Source: Tilletiopsis washingtonensis | Lineage: Eukaryota > Basidiomycota > Exobasidiomycetes > Entylomatales | Direction of reading: 5' to 3' | DNA: 64,000 nucleotides | Assembly: GCF_003144115.1 (NCBI RefSeq) | Contig: NW_020312020.1 | Span: 1 to 64,000 of the forward strand | Part shown: piece by piece, positions 54,470 to 64,000 of the stretch | Position numbering within the stretch: position 1 is the stretch's first letter | Layout: each line of letters starts with the position of its first letter | The notes under the pieces: model-generated | Databases searched by the model: none | Told to the model about the DNA's origin: nothing | The model's input: only the letters and a program-made list of their open reading frames with translations | Made by a program: the position numbers and the translations under genes

Positions 54470-57400
54470 CGTGGCGTCTGAAGAGGCTTGGGCTGGGCAG
54501 CGGCGACGGCAGCCGGCTCAAAGCCGTGCGTCAAGCCGGGACCGACCAGCCGCGCCGGGAAGCGGTCTGGGGCAAGCAGCCGTCGAGCAGAGCAGCAAAG
54601 CTGTGTGCGGATGTTGAAGGTGTGAAGCAAGAAGCGACGCCGAGCGATAGATCGACCTGAATGCGGCTCAGCCGGTGTCCAGAGTACGTAATATCTGCAG
54701 CAGGCATCGTCAGCACATGCGCCAGAAGGCAGAGGCCGCACAGTCGCGCTTGACAGGCTGGCACGCCATCTAAGGCAGCGCCCCTCGCGTGTGAGCAGAC
54801 TGCCCACACCGGTGGATGGCAATGGCTTTGCTGCAAGAGCAGCCTCTTCCCGCCACGACAGGGGTAGAGGGCTGCGAAACAATGACAGAGAAGCACTTTG
54901 CGCCGTGCTTCGATGCTGTCCGCAAACGCAGGCCGAGCCGCAGCCCTTCGAGTGCCGCCTACTTGGCTAGCTGCTGCCATACAACTGCACGGCAGAACGC
55001 GAGAGATGCACACCTGGCGCTTGGCGGTGCATCGCTGGTCTTTGGCTGTCCCGCTACCCTTGCGTGCGGTCGCAGCTGGCTCCCACCAAGACAAGACCCA
55101 TGGCCCCGGCGCAGCCGCGGCGAACGGCCAAAAGCAATTACCCTAGCCCCGGGCTGCGCCGCATTCAACGCCGGCGCTCGAATGGCCGGCGTATATGCGT
55201 GCGGCTCAGGCACGACAGGGGCGCCCGAGGAGCAGCAGGCACTCTGCACTGGTGAAGACGCAGGAGCTACTCACATATCCTGCCAGCAAGGGCCACCAAT
55301 GCGAGCGCAAGAGAGGCGAAGGCCGCTGCAAGGTCTCCAACTAGCGCCTAGAGGCCAAGTCTGGACTCGGGCGTGCGTCCGAGCAGTCGGCGAGGCTCCT
55401 GCAGCCAAACTGAGCTTCTGTGCAGTACGGCCTGCCAAACGCAGCGGGAGCCGGCGCGTCGCAGAGGAGCGTCGCGAAGGACGGCGGCCGGCGCGGGGTG
55501 CGCAAGAGGCGCCGGCAGCGCGTGGTCTTCTTCTTGCGGGCACGCGCCTCGTGCAGTCACAGTCTGAGTCTGAGTAAGAGTCGAGCTCGAGCTTGGAGAC
55601 TTTCCTCGAGCAGCACAGCGCCCGCAATCAGCGCAGCAGCTGCTAGGATGGAGCGCTCAGAGATGCCCGTCGGCGATGCAGCGTCGCTGCTGCGAGACGC
55701 AAGGAGCGTGGTGGAGGAGCGGCGCGGGGCGCAGCGGCCAGCGGGCGGCGGCGCGGTCGGGGCGCGCCAGAGCAAGCAGCGGCAAGCGAGCGAGGGCCGA
55801 ATGCGGCGTGTTGCAGAAGCAGAAAGAGCAGATGCGCGATCGAGGACAGAGCGAAGTGCGAGTCTTAGTGAGATGGAGGGTGCGGTGCGGCGAGGCGGAG
55901 CAGGAGCAGGGAGACCGGAGCCGAGAGAGCCTAGGGCCGGGCACTGGGATGCGCACAGAGGCGAGCGTACGGGCGAGAGGAGTGAGAGGAACGTCGGCCA
56001 GCGTCGCAGCGACAGCGGCGGTGGCGGTGGTGGTGGGAGTGCGAGGAGCGACGCAGCCGGCCGTCGCTGCGTCGCCGGCCGCGGACGGGCGGAGGGGAGC
56101 AGCGGGTGCTGGGCGGCGCACGAACGTCGCACCGACGCAGCAGCAGCGCCCTCGCCTCGCCTCCCGAGGCCCTTCCTTTGTTGCACGCCCGCCGCTGCAT
56201 GACGCTGCTGCTGCTGCTGCGCTGTGTGCCGCATGCTGTGTGCTGCGAGCGGCATCTGTGCATTGGCGCCGGGCCGGCGCTGCTGCAGCGGCGCATGCGC
56301 CCGGCGCATGGATTGCCGCGGCCGTGTGAGAGGCGCAGCAACAGGCCGAGGCGAGGTGTGCCTTGGCTGCGAGACGCGTGCGAGACAACGGAGTTAGCGC
56401 CAGCACCAGCCTCAGCACGGCACACTCGCACTCAGCGTGCAGCGTTCGCTGCAGGCATCCGCAGGGACGCAGCTCGGTGCAGCTCGTCGCAGCAGGTGCA
56501 GACTCAGCAGCGCAGCTCAGCAGAGCAGCACGGGCCGAGGTGCTGCCGCCGCACAGGCGGTGCAGGCGCATGATGCATGTGATGGCGCGTCGCCCTCGGC
56601 ACCGGGACGGCGTGGCGGCCAAGATGCGCCAGGCGCCGCCGGCCGCCGCAGCAGCATGCAGCAGCGGGAAGGTGCGGTGCAGCATGGGATGGGATGCTCC
56701 ACCTCATCAGCATGCTCAGGCTGTGCTGCTGCGATGCAGCCGATGCGCGCTCCACCGCACCGGGCAGCGCTTGGACCCGCTCCCGGCCTGCCATCACGCT
56801 GCGGCGGCCCTACCGCAGCGCCCTGTTTGCGGTGCCGCCGCGTGCCTGAGTGAGAGTGAGGACAGCTCGCAGCGGCAGAGGCAGCCAAGAGCACCTCGCT
56901 CCTCACGCGCGCTGCCTCGTCGCTCGTGCTCGCCGCGTATCGCCGCGTGTCAGCCACACCTCGCCGGACCTGGGCGGCTGGTGACGCGCTCGGCACACTC
57001 CGCCTGGGCGCCGCAGCCGGCGTGCGGTCGTGCGGACGGCACACGCAGCAGCCGGAGGAGCAGCAGTGAGGTCGCGCCGTGCTGCGCCAAGTGCCTTGGG
57101 CACAGCGCAATGGCGCCGCACTCCGCCACGTCGGCGCAGCGAGCTGCCGCAGCGACGCAGGCACGGGGTGCGGAGTCGGCGGGTGCACCGCCAACTCAGC
57201 GGGGGCATGACGAGAGCGCTGCGGCGGAGGCACAGTTGCTGATCCGGCGGGCCAGCGCGCCGCCGACACGCGGCCAGCACCTCGCACTCGTCGGAGCGGC
57301 CGCGAAGAGAAGGGCTCCAGCCCGCTGCGGCGGCCACACTCGCGTTGCTGCCGCTGCGGCCTGCTCATCCTTGCGCTCCTGCAGGCCTCCGAGGCGCCGA

Positions 57401-60248
57401 TCATCCAGCGGACGCATGATGCATGCCCGCCCGTCCGCCGAGCGTGGCGCTCCCGGCGGGTGTGTCCGTCAGCATCAGCAAGGCCCAGAACGCGCGCGCC
57501 CCGCTGGCGCTGCTTTGGCCAAGCCAGAGCGTGCTGTGTGCGATGCGGCCCTGCTGCGACACGATGTAGCCTGGAGCTCATGGAGATGCACCTCGCCTCT
57601 TTCCTGGTGACGGCGAGCGCTTGCTGCTGCGAAGAAGCAGGGAAGAAGAAGCGCAGGAGCGGGCGGCCCGACGCTGCCGCGGCTGCTCTTGCAGCAGCTC
57701 CGCCTCCTTCTCGCTCCGCCGTTCTTGTTCACCCGCTGCCGCTGCCTCTGTCGTGCGCGGGAGTCTGAGTCTGGGTGCGTGCTGGGAGCTGCAGGTGTGC
57801 GTGCTCGCCCGCCCGGGTCGCAGCAACGGGCGCACTCTCGATTCACGATGGACGCAGCATCGCAGGAGCAGCGCCAGCAAAGGCGCCAGGGCACATGGCC
57901 CGGCGCCAGGTCGCGCCAACCTTCTTTCCGCCCGGGCTGCAGCGCAGCGCACGCTCGACGAGCCCTGCCCTCTGCTCCTGCGCCTAGCTGCTGGGCACCG
58001 CTGCGCTGGATCGCCGGTCCCGATGCGCTGCCGCTGCACCACGCGGCTCATCCACCGCTCGCATGAGGGCCATGTGGGCCTGCGAGTTGCGTGTCCGCTG
58101 CGGATTTGTGGTCAGCGCGGCATATGCAAACGCAGCGAACGCATCGCAGCTCCCGCCGCCGGGATCACACAGCAGGAGCGCATGCACGGAGAGGCCTCGC
58201 TGGCAGAGCAAGCTGCTGCGGCACCTCCGAGTAAGCGTAAGAGTGGAGCGGCTGTATCTGCTGCTTGCTCTCGCCGCTGCCGACGGTGAGACGTAGCGAG
58301 ACGAGATCCTCAGCCGGCACGCACGGCGTGGCTGCGGCAGCACGCAGCAGCAGCAGTAGCAGCAGCAGAGGCACGAGGTCGCGCCGAGCCGCGGTCGGAG
58401 CCTTTCACTGTTGCTCTTGGCTGGTGCGCACGGCACGTCTTCCTTCCTCTGCCAATTCTCCGCCAAGCAGGAGCAAGAGCAAGGCGTGGCCGGCAGCCGC
58501 ACGGCACCCTCGGGCACAGGCGCGGACCCACGTGGGGTCCCGCGGCTCCCTTCATCTCTCTGCTCGCGCTGAGGCCGGTCATGCTTGCGTCGTGCTGCTG
58601 CGAGGGAGGCGGTGCGACTGCCGAGCCGAGCACGCTCATAGCGCAGTGCAGGGCAAGCGTCGGACGCCCCTCCGAGGCGCGTGGCTGCTGGTGCTGCGGT
58701 GCAAGCGCCGATGGTGGCCGGCCGTGCGGCTGCTGTCCTGCGCGCCACGCCTCGCCATCACCTCTCCTGCCCCAGATGCAGATATCGGCGGCCCCTCGCA
58801 GTGCGCTCAGTGGGGTGTGGGCCGGAATCTCCCGCAGAGGCGCCTCTCTGGCCGTGCTGCTGCTCACCAGGCCAAACTTCCGCTGCAGTGAGCCGTCCTG
58901 CGAGGCTAGCCTGGCGCTGTGCGTGGCCCGCCTGGCACACACATCGAACGACCGTCTGCGTGCGGCAGGCGGCGCTTTCTCTTGCTCGTCCCTTCAGCTT
59001 GGCCGCTCGTCTTGGCCTGATATGTGCGTCTGCCGTGCGAAAGGACGCTCGGACTCGACGGCAAGGGCCTTGGACGACGGAGCCGCTTGCCGCGGACGGC
59101 GTGTGGTGGACGAGCTGCACGCGGCTGCAGGCAGCGCTGCGCTAGCGCCGCGCGACGCGCCGAGCGAGAGCCGAACGAACAAACAAACAGCGGCAGGCGC
59201 ACGGACGAGCCAGTCAGGCCGCAGAAGGAGGGGCTCGGAAGGTCCTTCGCCTCGCAGAAGGCCCACTTCGCGTGCGGTGTATCCCACAGCGCGCAGACGA
59301 GAATGCCGACGGCGTGACGAGCGCGACGGCCGTCGGCGGAATGCTCATGTGTGCTCGACCGCAATGCCTAATTCTGGAAGCAAGTCATCGTACGTCCCAT
59401 GCAGTCGATCCCTCTCGACGGTGGCTGCTGCAGAAGCCATCAGACGCCGACGGGGTGCAGAGTGCAGATGTACCTGAGCGGCCCGAACGATGACCCTATG
59501 CACGTCCTTCCCGCAGAACAGAACGACAGACCCTCTGCAGCTGCTCCCGTCTGTGCGCCGTCATGCCGCTGCACACAGCCCCAAATTGCTTTTGCTGGAG
59601 GCACCTGCACCATGCAAGGATCGGCGTGCGTCGAGCACGGGCGTGAGCCGATCAGCAGTCAACCATGTGCGGCGACAGAGCCCGCACAGATGCGACGAGC
59701 CTTCCACAGACGCAAAGCGCACCGGCAAGCGCCTCCGCGATGCTGTCCTGCAACCGCTCCTACGAGCCAACTCATCGGGACCCTGAAGTAGCAGCGGGAG
59801 GGCGAGCCGGCTTTGCGCACAGGCGTTCAGCGCCATGGTCTGCGATACAGCTGGCTTCCTCTGCCAAAGATGACGCCTTACTGTGGCGGCCGACTCGCTA
59901 TTGCATTAGGGCGGCTGTGTGTGGGCCTGTACGGCTCTCGGCGTGTTGCCAAGCCGTGAGCCGGACTCGGCGCAAATGAGAAGCTTACGGCTGCGGCAAT
60001 GGCCCGCTGCACCTTGCGCCGCACTCAAAGCACACCTGAGACACGCAGCGCACGTCAAACGGCATGCGCCGCGACGGCTCCGCGCGTCCGGCGGAGCGGG
60101 CCTCGCGAAGTTCAGGGCGTGCAGATTAAGCGGATAGCGAGATGGCAACGAGATCGATGGCAGGCGACATCACCTGCACGTCGCAACTGGTCGCTCGCAC
60201 TGGACTGAGCACACGTGACATTAAGAAACCAGGACATCACCCCTCCAC
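54470..60248. other. Gene-free GC-rich stretch, 5.8 kb
   Basis: The longest gap in the window, between two minus-strand genes. Open frames of up to 415 codons exist on both strands, but their translations are Ala/Arg/Cys/His-rich, differ in every frame, lack domains and behave like shadows of GC-rich DNA. Purine-rich tracts (about 55640-56100) and CAG-type runs (near 58335-58370) are present. I see no element ends, no CpG depletion and no splice-joinable exon series. It probably contains the long promoter or leader of the gene ending at 54469 and possibly a non-coding RNA. Confidence 0.5.
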
Positions 60249-62664
60249 CTACATGCGGGCCGCCTGCCCCGGCGCGCCTCGGAGGAAGCCGTCGAAGTAG
60301 CGCTCGATGGCCGCGTGGTCCTCGAGGCCGACGACGGCGCCTACGTAGCCGTCAGGCCGCACGACGACGACGCCGCCCTGCTCAAGGCCGTACTTGCGGT
60401 GCATGCCGCCGACGCTCTCGTCGCCGTCCTCGTCGCCGATGCGGTCTCCGCCGGCCTCGACGTCGTCGGCGTACACGAGCGCACGCAGCGGGCCGAGGTG
60501 CGCCACATCCTCCAGCTCGAAGCGGTAGCGCGACTGACGCACGATGAGCAGCATGTGGAAGAACGGATTCACCTCGGTGCTGAAGCCGTTGGCCAGGCCC
60601 GAGTTCAGCGGCTCAGGCCGCACGTGGTATGGGCCGTGGGCGAGGTGGTGCGCCTTGCTGTTGGGCCGGAAGCGCTGCAGGAAGGAGCGCGGCGACTGCA
60701 GGTGCGCCACGAGGCCGTCGAGCTTCGTCTTGTTGGCAGCGAGGTCGCCCGCGAGCACGTAGAGGCGGAAGCCGCCGGGCGCCGTGAACTGGATCTCGTG
60801 AATCATGCGCACAGGGCGGGTGCTGTTGAAGCGCGTAGCCCACGCTGGCAGCAAGCGAGCGCCCGGCTCCAGGCGCTGCGTCACGGGCTGCGAGAGGCCG
60901 AGCGGCGCCGGGTCGCGGAAGTTGAGCACGTTGTCCTTGTACTTGACGCCGGCGCCCGTGGTGAAGCCAGCGTTGCGGCGCTGCACCTCGACGAAGTGCT
61001 CCTCGAGCTGCTCCTTGCTCAGCTTGGCCAGCTGCGGCTGCGATTTGGGGATCTCGCCGCTGAAGAGCGCCGAGTACTCTTCGTCGAAGTCGATGAGCTG
61101 CTTGCCCGTGGCCCAGCGCTCCTCGTGGTACGTCGACAGCAGCGTGTCGTGGTCCGCCAGGCCCTTCTCGACGAGGTTGATGCGCCACGAGAGCGCCTGC
61201 GCATCGATGATCGCCGTGTTCATGCCCTGGCCGGCCTTGGGCGAGTGAGTGTGGCACGCGTCGCCGGCGAGGAACACGCGGTGGCCCTGGCGTGGCCGGC
61301 CATTCTCGGCGACTGCCGGCGGCAGTGAGTAGCGCGTGACGAGGCGCTGCCCGATCGGGTAGCACGTAAACCACTCGACGCCCTTGAACTCGAAGTTGTA
61401 CGGGTGTGCAATCTCCTTGATCGCCTGCATGACCATGTCCGACGTGATCGTGTCGCGCGCGGTGAAGGCCGACTCCTTGCTCTTCGAGCCGCCGAGGTAG
61501 TTGACCTGCGTGTAGCAGCGGATGATCGGCTCGCCCTTCTCGTTGTTCTCGCGCGGGAAGATGTAGAGGGCGCCGTGCGAGGCCGAGTGGATGGCAGCAA
61601 TCTTGCGCACGTCGGGGAAGTCCGTCTCGACGATGCAGTCGAGCGCGGCCCAGAGCGTGTCGACGAGGCCCATGCTCTCGAACACAACGCCGTGGTGCTC
61701 CTCCATGTGCTTGCGCACGGGCGAGCGCCCGCCGTCGCAGCCGACGAGGTACTTGGTGCGCACCACCTTGAGCTCGCCCGTCGGCTCGATGCGGTACTCG
61801 GGCGCGCCCGCGGCGTTCTTCGTCTCGATGACGCCGCCCATCTTCTCAAGCGTGACGGTGACGGGGTACGTGGCGTCGTCGGTCTGCTCGAACTTGACGA
61901 AGCGCCAGGGCCGCGTGACGCGCTGGCCGTGCTTCTCCATGTCGCGCAGGAAGCCGCCCTCGATGAGGCCCTGCTGCAGGCCGAGCGTGCACGGGTCCTC
62001 GATCTCCATCGATGTCGGGAAGGACTGCACGCGGCGCTGGCGCACAATGCCGCGGCTGTTGCCCGGCTTCGGGCCCCAGAAGGAGCGCTCGTACGACGGC
62101 GCCGAGCGCGCGAAGAAGTCACTGCCGATGGGCTCCATGTTCTTGAGCACCTCGATTGTCTGCGGACATGTGAGCGAAGGCAGGAGGGCAATGCGGCGAG
62201 CCACTCACCCGCGGCTGGATGCCGTCTGCGCGGCCGGCCGTGGTGGGCTCAGAGCGCTCGTCGATGACGAGCACGTTGTGGCCGCCGAAGCGTGCGAGCG
62301 AGCTCTGTAGTTCTGCGTGTCAGTGCTGCATTGATGCAGTCTCGGCGCTCAGCTGGCGCCTGCTGCAGCACAGCAAGCACTCCACTTCAGCGCCTGCACT
62401 GCAGCGCTCCCACTCCAGCGCTGCACATTCTGCGCTGCAGCAGCCGCGCCCCACTGCGTCGCATAGGCCCTCACGCTCACTCACCGCCGTCATGAGGCCT
62501 GCCGGGCCGGCGCCGACGACGATGACGTCCCAGGTGAGGCGGTCGATGTGCGTGAGGTGGTCGGGGTAGTCGTGCGTGCCGTGGGCGCGCTTGCCGCCCG
62601 ACTTGCTCTCCTCGACGACGGGCGGCTCGCCGCTGCTGCTGCTCGACGAGGCGGCGGCAGACAT
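60249..62664 (-). CDS. FAD-dependent phenol 2-monooxygenase-type enzyme
   Basis: About 728 aa in three exons. It should hydroxylate a phenolic ring using NADPH, FAD and O2, feeding catechol-type products to ring cleavage. Exon 1 ends in the FAD beta-alpha-beta motif DVIVVGAGPAGLMTA. A long intron (180 nt, 62305-62484) and a second of about 50 nt lead to SSLARFGGHNVLVIDERSEP and GRADGIQPRTIEVLKNM. The NADPH/FAD DG motif is LVGCDGGRSPVRKHM, and the second FAD motif is HRVFLAGDACHTHSPKAGQG. The C-terminal third matches the thioredoxin-like dimerisation domain of phenol hydroxylases (FRLYVLAGDL; GVVVVRPDGYVGAVVGLED). An N-terminal Ser/Gly/Glu-rich stretch of about 40 residues precedes the fold. 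The true substrate could be another phenol or a secondary metabolite. Confidence 0.9.
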
Positions 62665-63874
62665 GGCGGCAGCGGGGGGCAGCGGGTGCGTGCGGAGTGT
62701 GAGGCGCGTAGAGGTGGAGGTGTGAGACTGGGCGGCAGCAGGCAGTGGTGCAGCAGCTGGCGGTGCTCGGGTGTAGAGGTTGTGAGCGCTCGATGTTGGT
62801 GGAGTGAGGTGCAGGAGTGCGGCGAGGTGTGGCTATATGTAGGCGGTGCGGGCCATGCGCAGGGGCCTCGCGCTTCGGATGCGACGGCGAGGGGCGCGAG
62901 GTGGAAGAAGCGGCGCCGGCACGACGGAGCGTGGCCCTGCCAACGTCAGCAGGCAGCAGCGCCGCGGCAGGCACGCAGGCAGCGGCAGCGTGAGAGGCGC
63001 GCAGACGCCGCACCGCCCAGCTGCCGGTGGGGCGCCGCGCCGGAAGTCGCGGCCGCGCTTGCTGCAGGCGGTGCCGCGTCTTGCTGCGCTCTGTCGCCGT
63101 GTGCGTGCGGCACGCCAGCCGTGCGAGATTTCCGTTCCCACGCGTAGGGCGCGGTGCCGCCCGCCGTGGGCATGACGACCTCCTCGCTGACGCCGGAGCA
63201 TCGTGCCGTCTCCTCGCGCCGCTGTACCGGCACAGATTGGGCGCAAAATCCGCGGCGAGGCTCATTGATGCTGGCACGCTTGCTCCGAGGTCGCACCGTC
63301 CGGAGAACGGCTCGGCTCACCGTCTGACGTGCCGCTGCCATGTCGCGGCTTTGCGTGTGCGTCGTCACGCAAGCACGTCCCGCCGAGAGCTGCCACGCTT
63401 CATCACGTAGCCCGGTGGAGCGGACGGAGAGGCTGCAGCGAGCGTCACCCGAAGAGTACACGCTTTGTGTCTGCTCCTTGTGCCTGGTCTACTGCGGCGA
63501 GCCATGGGGCAGACTCCTACGACGCATCGAGAATAGCCGCCGATGCGCAGCGCCGCGCGGCACGCTGGCCGCCGTCAGGGGGCGAACCCGTACACGTCTG
63601 TGCAGCTCGGCCACCTCACATCGAGGGCGTGACAACACCTCCGTCAAGTCCGGCCTCAGAGCAAGAGGCGCACACTAGAGGGGTCACACATGCACAAGCA
63701 CAGGCGAGCGCGGTGGGTTATACATGATATTAGGCGGCGCAGCGGCCACAGCTCCAGGCGGCGCGTTGGCACGGGTGTCGGTAAGCGGGAAGAAGCGAGA
63801 TCGGATACGATGGACAACGGGAGCTGCTGCAGCGCTCAACCGCGAGCAGCGTCGTGCCGCTCTTGTGTGCCCGC
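62665..63874. other. Intergenic, 1.2 kb
   Basis: Upstream of the monooxygenase (minus strand) and downstream of the gene entering from the right edge. CpG-rich; no TATA box, repeat or convincing small gene. Confidence 0.45.
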
Positions 63875-64000
63875 TTAGAGCTTCTTCCACGTGAGCTGGC
63901 CGGCGATCTGGCGAGGCAGCGAGGGTCAGCAAGGCAGTCGATGACGAGCAGGGCACATCGGAGACGACTTGCGCGCCTCCTTGCTCGCTCGCCCATGCCT
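63875..64000 (-). CDS. Last two exons of a gene running off the right edge
   Basis: Read on the minus strand, bases 64000-63957 give AWASEQGGAQVVSD in one frame. An intron of 49 nt (starting GTGCCC, ending CTCGCCAG) and a final exon (63907-63875) encoding IAGQLTWKKL plus TAA keep the same frame. Size, splice words and residue mix agree with the other genes here. Only 24 codons are visible, so the product cannot be named. The C-terminal KKL resembles a non-canonical peroxisomal signal, which may be chance. Confidence 0.45.

Noticed and set aside
56363-57610. A 415-codon plus-strand frame in the 5.8-kb gap
   Set aside because: Composition resembles the shadow frames, no motif is present, and a 354-codon frame covers the same bases on the other strand.
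58335-58370. CAG-type trinucleotide run as a functional repeat
   Set aside because: Imperfect, short, and similar GCA/CAG runs occur throughout this GC-rich window.
1-64000. CRISPR array, bacterial operon or riboswitch
   Set aside because: No regularly spaced repeats, and every recognised gene is eukaryotic with spliceosomal introns.

Overview
The window is the left end of a fungal chromosome. It opens with about 15.8 copies of CCCTAA (TTAGGG on the other strand). The gene set is eukaryotic and fungal: an alpha-aminoadipate reductase, a Zn2Cys6 regulator, an Flc/TRP-like membrane protein and a DUF6534 membrane protein. GC is very high (about 65%). Most genes carry several introns of only about 40-60 nt with GTGAGT-type donors. 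Together this points to a basidiomycete. My guess is Ustilaginomycotina (Exobasidiomycetes-like), with a Pucciniomycotina red yeast as the alternative. This is inference; no rRNA marker is present.

Layout. (1) 1-1196: telomere plus about 1.1 kb of subtelomeric DNA with almost no CpG, ending at a G13 run. (2) 1.3-9.6 kb: an Nnf1-like kinetochore protein (+), mitochondrial phosphatidylserine decarboxylase (-), and a large membrane NRPS-like enzyme (-). The last has the complete architecture of epsilon-poly-lysine synthetase (A, T, then three TM-pair/left-handed beta-helix modules). (3) 11.8-24.1 kb: housekeeping and meiotic genes: Gid5/ARMC8 (+), ELL elongation factor (-), HEI10 RING protein (+), Nup82/Nup88 (-). 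(4) 24.6-33.4 kb: LYS2 (+), a proline-rich single-pass membrane protein (-), a DUF6534 seven-TM protein (-). (5) 37.4-46.7 kb: a 1490-aa CUE-like protein (-), an intron-containing tRNA-His (-) beside a small CpG-poor island, an ML/TRP-like membrane protein (-). (6) 49.3-64 kb: a Zn2Cys6 transcription factor (+), an unrecognised low-complexity protein (-), a very long gene-free stretch, a phenol 2-monooxygenase-type FAD enzyme (-), and the last exons of a gene running off the right edge.

The genes do not form one pathway. The item most worth attention is the telomere-proximal poly-amino-acid synthetase candidate at 5109-9619. It has no tailoring or transport genes beside it, so it would act as a stand-alone enzyme. 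Two gene-free stretches (about 4.0 and 5.8 kb) and the CpG-depleted blocks are the main non-coding oddities. CDS coordinates run from start codon to stop codon and include introns. Exon joins were read by eye from splice signals and frame, so individual junctions may be off by a few bases.
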